DNA of 64,000 nt, taken from Planctomycetota bacterium (lineage in GTDB: Bacteria > Planctomycetota > PLA2). The stretch lies in contig JAJFFF010000004.1 in the NCBI GenBank assembly GCA_021776785.1, forward strand, positions 186,001 to 250,000. Direction: 5' to 3'. Below, piece by piece: positions 17,849 through 25,720 of this stretch (position 1 is the first letter of the stretch; each line of letters opens with the position of its first letter). The translations under genes and the position numbers were made by a program. The notes beneath the pieces are model-generated. The model searched no databases. It was not told where the DNA came from and saw only the letters and a list, made by a program, of their open reading frames with translations.

Positions 17849-18987
17849 CCGCGGAGCAAAGATCGCGCGATCACGAGCTTTTGAATCTCCGTCGTGCCTT
17901 CGTAGATTTCAGTAATCCGCGCGTCGCGGAAGTAGCGCTCGACCGGGAAATCGGTGCAGTACCCCGCCCCGCCGTGAATCTGCACGGCTTGGCTCGCACA
18001 CCAGTTCGCGCCGCGCGAATTCACCAGTTTTGCGGTCGCGGCTTCGCGTGTGTGGCGTTCGCCGCGGTCTTTGAGGGCGGACGCGTTGTAGATCAAGAGG
18101 CGACCCGCATCGATCTTGACGGACATCTCCGCGAGCTTCCACTGGATCGGCTGGAACTGGGCGATCGGCTTGCCGAATTGCTCTCGCTCGCGCGCGTACT
18201 TCATCGACGCTTCCAAACAGGCTTCCATGATCCCGAGCGCTTGGCTGGCGATGCCGATGCGGCCGCCGTCCAGCGTATGCAGCGCCACTTTGAACCCCTG
18301 GCCGACTTCGCCCAGCACGTTCTTGGCGGGCACGCGCACACCGTCCAAATGAATCAACGTCGTGGACGACGAACGCAAGCCGAGCTTCGGCTCTTTCTTC
18401 CCGACGCTGAGGCCCTCGCTCGCCGTCTCGACGACAAACGCGGTGATGCCCTTGTTGCCCGCGTCCGGATCGGTGCGCGCAAACAGAACCAACACGTCCG
18501 CATGATCGCCGCTCGTGATCCAAGCTTTCGAACCGGTGATGACATAGTCGTCGCCGTCTTTGTCCGCCCGGCACTGCAGGCTGCCCGCGTCGGAACCCGC
18601 GTTCGTTTCCGAGAGCGCGTAGCCGCCCAACCACTCGCCACTCGCAAGCTTGGGCAGATAGCGGCTCTTGAGGTCATCGGTGCCCCACGCATTGATCGAG
18701 CCGCACGTGAGTGAGTTGTGCACCGAGAGCGTGACGCCGACGGACGCGTCGACGCGGTTGATTTCGATCAACGCCAGCGACAACGCCAGATTCGACAGCT
18801 CCGCGCCGCCGTATTGCTCCGGCACGAGCAATCCCATCAAGCCGAGCTCGCCCGCCTTGCGAATCTGCTCCACCGGGAACGCCTCGTCCTTGTCACGTTG
18901 GGCCGCACCCGGTTCGCACTCGCCGCGTGCAAAGTCGCGCGCGAGATCCCGGATTGCGATTTCTTCTTCCGATAGCTGAAAGTCCAT
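17845..18987 (-). CDS. acyl-CoA dehydrogenase (first of two in the operon)
   Basis: The 380-residue enzyme starts MDFQLSEEEIAIRDLARDFA, the usual opening of short-chain (butyryl/isobutyryl) acyl-CoA dehydrogenases. It shows LVPEQYGGAELSN, YALSETNAGSDAGSL, SKAWITSGDHADV, GGRIGIASQALGIMEACLE and the C-terminal GGAGYCTDFPVERYFRDA with catalytic Glu in IYEGTTEIQ. The ATG at 18987 is preferred to a GTG two codons earlier, which abuts the preceding stop. ATGA coupling links it to meaB. Confidence 0.94.
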   Translation of the reverse strand: MDFQLSEEEIAIRDLARDFARGECEPGAAQRDKDEAFPVEQIRKAGELGLMGLLVPEQYGGAELSNLALSLALIEINRVDASVGVTLSVHNSLTCGSINAWGTDDLKSRYLPKLASGEWLGGYALSETNAGSDAGSLQCRADKDGDDYVITGSKAWITSGDHADVLVLFARTDPDAGNKGITAFVVETASEGLSVGKKEPKLGLRSSSTTLIHLDGVRVPAKNVLGEVGQGFKVALHTLDGGRIGIASQALGIMEACLEASMKYAREREQFGKPIAQFQPIQWKLAEMSVKIDAGRLLIYNASALKDRGERHTREAATAKLVNSRGANWCASQAVQIHGGAGYCTDFPVERYFRDARITEIYEGTTEIQKLVIARSLLRG

Positions 18988-18993
18988 GGACAC

Positions 18994-19833
18994 CTAGTCG
19001 TAGCTGTAAAAACCGCGGCCCGATTTGCGGCCGAGATGGCCCGCCATGACCATCTTGCGCAGAAGCGGGCAAGGGCGGTACTTGTCGTCACCAAGGTCGC
19101 GATGCAATACCTCTAAGATCGCCAGGCAGACGTCCAATCCCACAAAATCCGCTAACGCGAGCGGTCCCATCGGATGCGCCATCCCTAACTTCATTACCGT
19201 ATCGATCGCTTCGGCCGTGCCGACGTTCTCATGAAGGCAAAAGATCGCCTCATTGATCATCGGCATCAGCACACGGTTACTCACAAAACCGGGGCTGTCG
19301 TTCACCTCAACCGGGATTTTGCCCAGGTTTTTGGAGAGGTCGAAAACAGCCGCCGTCGTCGCGTCGGACGTGTCGTGGCCACGAATGACCTCGATCAGCT
19401 TCATCAACGGGACGGGGTTCATGAAGTGCATCCCGATCACTCTGTCGGGCCGCTTCGTCGCGGCCGCGATTTCCGTGATCCAGATCGACGATGTGTTTGA
19501 CGCGAGGATGCCGTCCGGCTTCACCTCGCGGTCCAACTCGCCGAACACCTTCTGCTTAACCGCGAGGTTCTCAACGATCGCTTCGACGACGAGATCGGCG
19601 TCCGCCAAGTCCTTTGCGGAAGTGGTCGTCTTGACGCGCGCGACGATCGCGGCGGCCTCGTCGGCAGTCATCTTTTCTTTTTTGACGAAGCGCCCGAGGC
19701 TCTTCTCGATGGCGGCCCGCCCACGCGCGACGGCGTCCTCGTTGATGTCGAGCAAAGCGACATCGTGGCCATGCATGGCAAACACCTGAGCAATGCCGTT
19801 GCCCATCGTTCCCGCGCCAACAACTCCAAGCAT
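18994..19833 (-). CDS. 3-hydroxybutyryl-CoA dehydrogenase
   Basis: The 279-residue NAD(P)-dependent enzyme oxidises 3-hydroxyacyl-CoA to 3-ketoacyl-CoA or runs the reverse. The nucleotide loop is [17 protein letters not shown]. The family stretches [34 protein letters not shown] (catalytic His in HFMNP) and [19 protein letters not shown] follow, and it ends in [12 protein letters not shown]. Its start directly follows the thiolase stop (TAGATG). No crotonase is in the operon, so enoyl-CoA hydration must be provided elsewhere. Confidence 0.95.
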   Translation of the reverse strand: MLGVVGAGTMGNGIAQVFAMHGHDVALLDINEDAVARGRAAIEKSLGRFVKKEKMTADEAAAIVARVKTTTSAKDLADADLVVEAIVENLAVKQKVFGELDREVKPDGILASNTSSIWITEIAAATKRPDRVIGMHFMNPVPLMKLIEVIRGHDTSDATTAAVFDLSKNLGKIPVEVNDSPGFVSNRVLMPMINEAIFCLHENVGTAEAIDTVMKLGMAHPMGPLALADFVGLDVCLAILEVLHRDLGDDKYRPCPLLRKMVMAGHLGRKSGRGFYSYD

Positions 19834-21015
19834 CTAGATGCGCTCCACGGAAAGGGCCACGGCATTACCGCCGCCAAGACAAAGAGTAGCGAGTCCGGTC
19901 GCCGCGCCGCGATCCGCCATCGCGTGCAGCAGCGTGATCAGAATGCGAGCGCCCGACGCGCCGATCGGATGTCCGATCGCTACCGCGCCGCCGTGCACGT
20001 TCACGCGCTCGGGGTTGAGCGACAGTTCGCGCGTGACCGCGCAGGCCTGGCTCGCGAACGCCTCGTTTAGTTCGATTAAGTCGTAGTCCGCGACGGACGT
20101 GCCGCGCTGTTTGTTGAGTTTTTTGACGGCTTCGACCGGCGCCATCATGACCCACTTCGGCTCGACGCCGCCGGTTGCGTACCCTGTGATGCGTGCGAGC
20201 GGCGTCCGCCCCTCGGCCTTGGCCCGCTCCTCTTCCATCACCACGAGCGCGGCGCCTCCATCCGAGATTTGGGACGCGTTCGCAGCAGTAACCGACCCGT
20301 CCTTGCGGAACGCAGGGCGCATCTTGCCGATTTTTTCGACGGTCGTGCCGGGGCGGACCCCTTCATCGGTCTTGAACAGGATGGGATCACCTTTGCGCTG
20401 CGGCACCTCGACGGGAACGATCTCCGCGTCGAACTTACCGGCCGCGGCGGCGGCGGCGGCTTTCGCATGACTCGCCACCGAGTATTCGTCCTGAAGCGCA
20501 CGCGGCACGTCGTATTTGTCCGCGACGAGCTCGGCCGTGTTCCCCATGTGGAAGTCTTCGTACACGTCCCAAAGGCCGTCGGCGACCATGGCGTCCTCGA
20601 GCTGGCCGTGCCCCAACCGCAGCCCGGCGCGCGCGTTGCGCACGAGGTAAGGGGCGTTGGTCATCGACTCCATACCCCCGGCGACAAACACGTCGCCGTC
20701 GCCGGCGCGGATCGCCTGGGCGGCCAAGGCCACCGACTTCAAGCCCGAGCCGCACACCTTATTCACGGTGAACGCGGCGATCTTGGGATGAAAATCAGCG
20801 CCCAGCGCCGCTTGCCGCGCGGGGTTTTGGCCCACGCCGGCCTGGAGCACGTTGCCCATGATCACTTCGTCCACGGCATCGCTGTCGACGCCCGCGCGCC
20901 GAAGCGCCTCGCGGATGGCAATCGATCCCAGCTGCGGCGCAGTGTGGCGCCCCAATGTGCCTTGAAATTTTCCGATGGCGGTGCGCGCAGCACCGACAAT
21001 GACGGCTTGCTTCAC
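19834..21015 (-). CDS. acetyl-CoA C-acetyltransferase (thiolase)
   Basis: The 393-residue thiolase cleaves 3-ketoacyl-CoA to acetyl-CoA or condenses two acetyl-CoA. The nucleophilic cysteine is in TVNKVCGSGLKSVALAAQ, the catalytic histidine in GGAVAIGHPIGASGAR and the second cysteine in LCLGGGNAVAL. It is the first gene of the six-gene minus-strand operon, with a GTG start and a strong Shine-Dalgarno (GGGAGGG, six bases away). Genes downstream suggest a C4 acyl-CoA route. Confidence 0.96.
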   Translation of the reverse strand: MKQAVIVGAARTAIGKFQGTLGRHTAPQLGSIAIREALRRAGVDSDAVDEVIMGNVLQAGVGQNPARQAALGADFHPKIAAFTVNKVCGSGLKSVALAAQAIRAGDGDVFVAGGMESMTNAPYLVRNARAGLRLGHGQLEDAMVADGLWDVYEDFHMGNTAELVADKYDVPRALQDEYSVASHAKAAAAAAAGKFDAEIVPVEVPQRKGDPILFKTDEGVRPGTTVEKIGKMRPAFRKDGSVTAANASQISDGGAALVVMEEERAKAEGRTPLARITGYATGGVEPKWVMMAPVEAVKKLNKQRGTSVADYDLIELNEAFASQACAVTRELSLNPERVNVHGGAVAIGHPIGASGARILITLLHAMADRGAATGLATLCLGGGNAVALSVERI

Positions 21016-21101
21016 GGAGGACCCTCCCGATTCAAGCGATTAGGGACAACATCCGGCAAGTCCGGAGCATCCTCGCAAGCGGCCTATTTTCGCGGGTTGG
21101 G

Positions 21102-21794
21102 TCAAGTTTGAACAGAGTTCGGACGGGCGATCTCCAGTTCGACGAACCAAGTTGGGTCGTTTTGAAGCATCTCGCGCGCCTCGGCCAGCGTCGCGAGCCG
21201 TTTCCGGTGGTGCGGACTCTCCAGTTTTAGGCCCGATTCCACGGCGAAATCCCCGGCCAGGAGCCGGTCCTTGCGGACGACCATCGCCCGCGGCTTATGA
21301 ATACGGACGTCCCCGTCGATCTCGCGCGTCAAAAATACGAGGTAGCGCTCGACCCGGACGGGGATCTCAAGATCCCGATCGATCATCCCGGCCGCGAATT
21401 TCTCAGCGACCTCATTGAGGACGGAATTGAGAAGGTGCCACCGATCCTCGACGGGAATCGAGATCAGCGAGCGTTCCGGCGTCGTCTGGTCCGCGCACTC
21501 GAGGAAGCGATCCACGGCGACGCGGTTCAAAAACACCTCATCCAGCGACTTTTCGAGCAGGGTCCGGATCCCGAGCGTCGGATGGCCCGCCGGATTCTCG
21601 TAGATCGTGTTGAGCGATACGGTCAGGTGGTTGCGAAATTCTTTTTTTTGCCAGCTCGCGTGGGCGCGCCACCAGCCCCACCAGCGTCCGAGGATCACGA
21701 GGAGCACGGCGACGAGCATTTTCGCCCAGTGATCGACGATCAGCTCGTGGATGAGGTCGCGAAACGAAATGCCAAGCGGCGTCATCGTCGCCAT
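21102..21794 (-). CDS. membrane-anchored protein of unknown function
   Basis: The 230-residue protein has one clear N-terminal membrane helix (KMLVAVLLVILGRWWGWW, about residues 25-42) followed by a soluble domain with no motif I recognise. The stretch NHLTVSLNTIYENPAG and a pattern of charged helices suggest a cytoplasmic domain next to the membrane. An internal methionine four codons after the start is a possible alternative start. It lies 86 bases upstream of the thiolase on the same strand and has its own Ala/Val-poor composition. It could precede the operon, but nothing ties it functionally. Confidence 0.65.
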   Translation of the reverse strand: MATMTPLGISFRDLIHELIVDHWAKMLVAVLLVILGRWWGWWRAHASWQKKEFRNHLTVSLNTIYENPAGHPTLGIRTLLEKSLDEVFLNRVAVDRFLECADQTTPERSLISIPVEDRWHLLNSVLNEVAEKFAAGMIDRDLEIPVRVERYLVFLTREIDGDVRIHKPRAMVVRKDRLLAGDFAVESGLKLESPHHRKRLATLAEAREMLQNDPTWFVELEIARPNSVQT

Positions 21795-21845
21795 CGGTCC
21801 ATCGTATCGTCCGGCGGCGGACGAAATAGACGGTGCGCGTGGCTG

Positions 21846-22412
21846 CTAGGGAAGGTTGAAGTGAACCTTCTCCATCGTTTCCGCGGTCTTGCCCCACATC
21901 GACATCAGGCGCAGCACGACCATGTCGAGGTAGAGGTGCAGTGCTTGCTCAAACAGCGAGCCCATCGGTTGGCTCTGCTCCGACTCGGCTTCCGCGAGCG
22001 GCAACCGCACGAGCAGATCGACGTCGGTATCCAACGGTGTGTTCAAGCCGACGATCGCGACCACGCGTGCGCCCTCTTTGTGCGCCAAGCCGACCGCATG
22101 GTGCAACCACGGCGAACCGCCCGTGCGCGAACACAAGACCAGCAGATCGTCGGGTCCGATCGCGGGCGTTGTGGTCTCGCCGACGACGGAGGCCGAGCGC
22201 TCCAAGTGGACAAGACGCATGCCGAACATGCGGGCGACCAGGCCCGAACGACCCACTCCGTAGACGAACACGCGCTGCGCGCCGTCAATGGCGTCGAGAA
22301 AGTCGCCCGTTTTCTCGTCGTCAACGTGTTCCAAAATTGTGGAGAGGTCGCGCAGGATCCAATACATACGGGTCTGGCGCGATTCTACGGGAATCGAGAT
22401 GCCATCCTCCAT
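21846..22412 (-). CDS. 6-phospho-3-hexuloisomerase-like SIS domain protein
   Basis: The 188-residue protein is one SIS (sugar isomerase) domain. It contains VFVYGVGRSGLVARMFGMRL, VGETTTPAIGPDDLLVLCSR and QPMGSLFEQALHLYLD, the pattern of HxlB, which isomerises 3-hexulose-6-phosphate to fructose-6-phosphate in the ribulose monophosphate pathway. One departure is SRTGGS where HxlB has an S-G-S/T loop. No hexulose-6-phosphate synthase is nearby, so it may act on another phosphosugar. The ATG at 22412 overlaps the divergent Nudix-HD ATG within CCATGG; an alternative ATG at 22367 would give 173 residues. Confidence 0.8.
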   Translation of the reverse strand: MEDGISIPVESRQTRMYWILRDLSTILEHVDDEKTGDFLDAIDGAQRVFVYGVGRSGLVARMFGMRLVHLERSASVVGETTTPAIGPDDLLVLCSRTGGSPWLHHAVGLAHKEGARVVAIVGLNTPLDTDVDLLVRLPLAEAESEQSQPMGSLFEQALHLYLDMVVLRLMSMWGKTAETMEKVHFNLP

Positions 22413-23427
22413 GGAAACCAAAGCGAAAGACGCCCTTGCGCAGCCCGACCGGGTGGCCGCGGGTTTTTTCCTGTTCCGGCGTGACCGGGGAGAGATCCGA
22501 TATCTCGTGCTTTGGAATGCGAGGCGCGACGAGCCCGGGTTTCCGAAGGGCCACGCGGAGAAGGGCGAATCGCTCCGCGAGACCGCGTTGCGTGAGACGC
22601 TGGAAGAGACCGGCGTGGGCGATGTGCGCATCGGGATGTGGTTTGAGCGGCGCATGCGCTACCGCGTGAGGGCGGGGCTCAAAGAGGTTGTGTACTTCGT
22701 CGGCGAAACCACGGCGTCGGACGTGACGCTCTCGCCTGAGCACTCGCGCGCGGCATGGATGACGTACGACGAAGTTTGCGCAACGCTGACGCACGATTCG
22801 CTCCGTGCGGAATTCGTGCGGGCCGGCGCGTACCTAAAAGACGCAGCGCTACGGCGCGGGTTGACGCCGAGTCAGGGGCGCGCGCTGTTGATTCAGCACG
22901 CGGGCGCGGACGCATCCGTGGTCGCCCACACCACCGAGGTCGCCGCGGTGGCGCGCGCGCTCGCCGACAGGTGTGTCGAAGTTGGCATCGAGGTAAACGC
23001 TGACTTCGTGGAGACGTGCGCGTGGCTGCACGACATCGGTCGGTCGGTCGCACACGACGAACGTCACCCGCTCGAGGGTCATCGGATCGTGACGGCGGCG
23101 GGTCATCCCGGCTACGCGCCCACCTGCATCAGCCACTACACGAAGGGACGCTCCCCGCAGCTGCTCGGGCTCGACAAAAAGTTGGCGCGGGCGATGCACG
23201 AGGCGTGCGACCTTGCGACGTTTGGTTGGGAGGAGCAGCTTGTCGCCCTCGCCGACGCGATGGTCGCCGGCACCAAGCGCGTCACGTTGGAGGCCCGGCG
23301 CGACGACTTGGTGGCGCGCCACGGCAGCGTCGCTTTCTTCGAACACGCACACCGCGCGGTCCGCGAGATACGCGTCCTGTTCGAGCAACGCGTCGGGAGC
23401 GACCTCTATTCCCTGCTCGGCCTGTAG
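22411..23427 (+). CDS. Nudix hydrolase - HD domain fusion
   Basis: The 338-residue protein has two phosphohydrolase domains. Residues 13-140 are a Nudix domain with a complete Nudix box from G47 (GHAEKGE, then RETLEETGV to residue 69), close to bacterial Ap4A hydrolases. From about 170 an HD domain follows, with H173, the HD doublet in AWLHDIGRS at 207-208, and RHPLEGHRI. The combination suggests turnover of a dinucleoside polyphosphate or another nucleotide signal by one polypeptide. The start is uncertain because no Shine-Dalgarno is seen; the ATG at 22411 is the first that keeps the Nudix fold complete. It precedes argS by 39 bases. Confidence 0.85.
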   Translation: METKAKDALAQPDRVAAGFFLFRRDRGEIRYLVLWNARRDEPGFPKGHAEKGESLRETALRETLEETGVGDVRIGMWFERRMRYRVRAGLKEVVYFVGETTASDVTLSPEHSRAAWMTYDEVCATLTHDSLRAEFVRAGAYLKDAALRRGLTPSQGRALLIQHAGADASVVAHTTEVAAVARALADRCVEVGIEVNADFVETCAWLHDIGRSVAHDERHPLEGHRIVTAAGHPGYAPTCISHYTKGRSPQLLGLDKKLARAMHEACDLATFGWEEQLVALADAMVAGTKRVTLEARRDDLVARHGSVAFFEHAHRAVREIRVLFEQRVGSDLYSLLGL

Positions 23428-23466
23428 AACGTAGCGAAAAACGCTGAGGGCTGGTACGTCTGGGGC

Positions 23467-25146
23467 GTGGACCAATTCATCGAAGCCATCGCCTCGCTCG
23501 CCGCCCGCGCGGGCATCGACAAAGATCAGGCCCGAGCCGCCGTTGCCGCACCCAAGGAGCGCGACCGCGCCGATCTCTCGTTGCCGTGTTTTCGATGGGC
23601 GAAAGCGCTGGGCAAGGCGCCGAATCAGATCGCGGAAGACGTCGCTGCGGCGTTTGAGCCCGATGGCCTGCTCGCGTCGGTCGAGGCCGTCGGGCCGTTT
23701 GTCAACGTCAAGCTGGATCGCGGAGCATTTACGAAGTTCGCGCTCGACGCGATCGATGAAAACTACGGCAAGTCCGAAGAGGGCGTGGGCGCGACCGTCG
23801 TCATCGACTACGGCTCGCCCAACATCGCCAAGCCGCTTTTGTTTCACCATCTGCGGTCGGCCGTGATCGGCCAAGCTCTCTGCAACGTCCATCGTTGGGC
23901 CGGCTACAAAGTCGTCGGCATCAACTTCTTAGGCGACCTCGGCACGGCGTTCGGCAAGTTGATGGTCGGGATCGAAAAGTGGGGCGAACCGACCACGGTT
24001 GCGGAGTACAACCGCATCTACGTCAACGCATCGAACTTTTGCAAAGAGAACGAGGGCGCGATGGACGCGGCGCGGGCTTGGGCCAAGCGTCTCGAGGAAG
24101 GCGACGAGACGGCGTTGCGCCATTGGACGAACGCGCGCAAGCTCTCGCTGGCCGAGTTCGACACCGTGTACGAGTGGCTCGGCATCAAGCACGATGTCGT
24201 GGACGGCGAAAAACAATACCTCGATGCTGGCCACGCCGTTGTCGTCGAGCTCCTAAACGAGGGGACGGCGAAAGAATCGGACGGCGGCATCGTCATCGAG
24301 CTCAGCAAGAAACTGAAGGCGTTCTTGATTCGCAAGAACGATGGAGCGTCGCTCTATCAAACGCGCGACCTCGCCGCGGCGCGCGATCGCATGGAACGCT
24401 ACGACTTTGCCAAAATGTTGTACGTTGTCGACATCGCGCAGGAGTTTTACTTCAACCAACTCTTCGCCGCGCTCGCGAAGATGGGGCACGCCTGGGCGGA
24501 TCGCTGCAAGCACGTAAAGTTCGGCCAAGTTCTTGTGGACGGCAGCCGGGCGAAGACGCGGGAGGGCGGCGGCACGACACTGGAGAGTGTCCTTCAGGAA
24601 GGCGTGCGTCGCGCCCGCGCCATCATCGAAGAAAAAAACCCGGAGATCGAAGGCAAAGAAGCGATCGCGAAGTCCGTCGGGACCGCCGCCGTCATCTACT
24701 GCGACCTCGGGTTTCCCACAACAAAGAACATCGACTTCAAGTGGGATGAGATCCTTCGCTTTGACGGACGCACCGGCCCGTACCTGCAATACGTGCATGC
24801 GTCCGCGTGCGGCATCCTGCGCAAGGGCGGCGGCGTCACAAAGTTCGATGCGAGCCTACTTGCCGGCGAACACGAGTGGAACTTGGTCCGCCGACTCGCC
24901 GAGTTTCCCGACTCGGTGCAGCGCGCGTGCCGCGACTGCGAGCCGTCCCACGTCTCCAACTTTTTGTACGACTTGGCGCGCGAGTTTCGTTCCTATCACA
25001 CCGCGGGTTCGCGCGACGCGAGCCTGCGTGTCATCGTGGACGACGACGCGCTCAAGGCGGCGCGCCTCGGGCTGGTGGACGGCGTACGGCAAACGCTCAA
25101 GATCGGCCTCACGCTTTTGGGCATCGACCCGCTGGAGCGCATGTGA
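23467..25146 (+). CDS. argS: arginyl-tRNA synthetase
   Basis: This 559-residue class I synthetase charges tRNA-Arg. YGSPNIAKPLLFHHLRSAVIG at about 115-135 is the region of the HIGH signature, here HHLR instead of HVGH. Further family segments are INFLGDLGTAFGKLM, SLYQTRDLAAARDR, VVDIAQEFYFNQLF and FGQVLVDGSRAKTREGG in place of KMSKS, and the DALR anticodon domain with GPYLQYVHASACGILRK at its edge. It starts at a GTG. The stop overlaps the apt start as GTGA, implying coupled translation. Confidence 0.95.
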   Translation: MDQFIEAIASLAARAGIDKDQARAAVAAPKERDRADLSLPCFRWAKALGKAPNQIAEDVAAAFEPDGLLASVEAVGPFVNVKLDRGAFTKFALDAIDENYGKSEEGVGATVVIDYGSPNIAKPLLFHHLRSAVIGQALCNVHRWAGYKVVGINFLGDLGTAFGKLMVGIEKWGEPTTVAEYNRIYVNASNFCKENEGAMDAARAWAKRLEEGDETALRHWTNARKLSLAEFDTVYEWLGIKHDVVDGEKQYLDAGHAVVVELLNEGTAKESDGGIVIELSKKLKAFLIRKNDGASLYQTRDLAAARDRMERYDFAKMLYVVDIAQEFYFNQLFAALAKMGHAWADRCKHVKFGQVLVDGSRAKTREGGGTTLESVLQEGVRRARAIIEEKNPEIEGKEAIAKSVGTAAVIYCDLGFPTTKNIDFKWDEILRFDGRTGPYLQYVHASACGILRKGGGVTKFDASLLAGEHEWNLVRRLAEFPDSVQRACRDCEPSHVSNFLYDLAREFRSYHTAGSRDASLRVIVDDDALKAARLGLVDGVRQTLKIGLTLLGIDPLERM

Positions 25147-25667
25147 GCCTCTCGGACAAAGTGCGCGCGGTCATCCGCGACGTCCCCGACTTCCCGAAAC
25201 CGGGCATCATTTACAAAGACATCACGCCGCTGCTCGCGGACGGCGCGCTCTTTGAGCGAGTCACCGACTGGATGGTCGAACGCTTCCGCGGCGACCGCCC
25301 CACGCACGTCTGCGCGATCGAAAGTCGCGGCTTTATTTTCGCGTCGCCGGTGGCCCATCGTCTCGGCGCGGGCCTCGTTCCGTTCCGCAAGCCGGGCAAA
25401 CTCCCGTGGAAGACCAAGCGCGTGGCCTACGAACTTGAGTACGGCGAAGACGCGTTGGAGGTCCACGAAGATGCCTTTGGGGCCGGCGCGCGTGTGATCG
25501 TGATCGACGACCTCCTGGCGACCGGCGGCACCGCCAAAGCCGCGTGTGACCTGGTCGGGTTGTTGGGCGGCACCGTGACCGGCGTGGCGGTCGCCCTCGA
25601 GCTCGCGTTCCTCGCGGGACGGGAGCGCTTGGCGGGCCATCGCGTCGAGTCGCTGGTCACGTACTAG
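25143..25667 (+). CDS. apt: adenine phosphoribosyltransferase
   Basis: The 174-residue purine salvage enzyme converts adenine and PRPP to AMP. It opens with VPDFPKPGIIYKDITPLL, has the ESRGFIFASPVA loop, the KPGKLPWKT flexible segment, and the PRPP-binding motif VIVIDDLLATGGTAKAA at about 120-136. Length is normal. The GTG start at 25143 lies inside the end of argS (GTGA overlap). Confidence 0.96.
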   Translation: MSLSDKVRAVIRDVPDFPKPGIIYKDITPLLADGALFERVTDWMVERFRGDRPTHVCAIESRGFIFASPVAHRLGAGLVPFRKPGKLPWKTKRVAYELEYGEDALEVHEDAFGAGARVIVIDDLLATGGTAKAACDLVGLLGGTVTGVAVALELAFLAGRERLAGHRVESLVTY

Positions 25668-25720
25668 CCCGTCACCGATCTCCACGCCGGCTTCGACGCC
25701 GAGTTGGTAATCTAAGCGCC

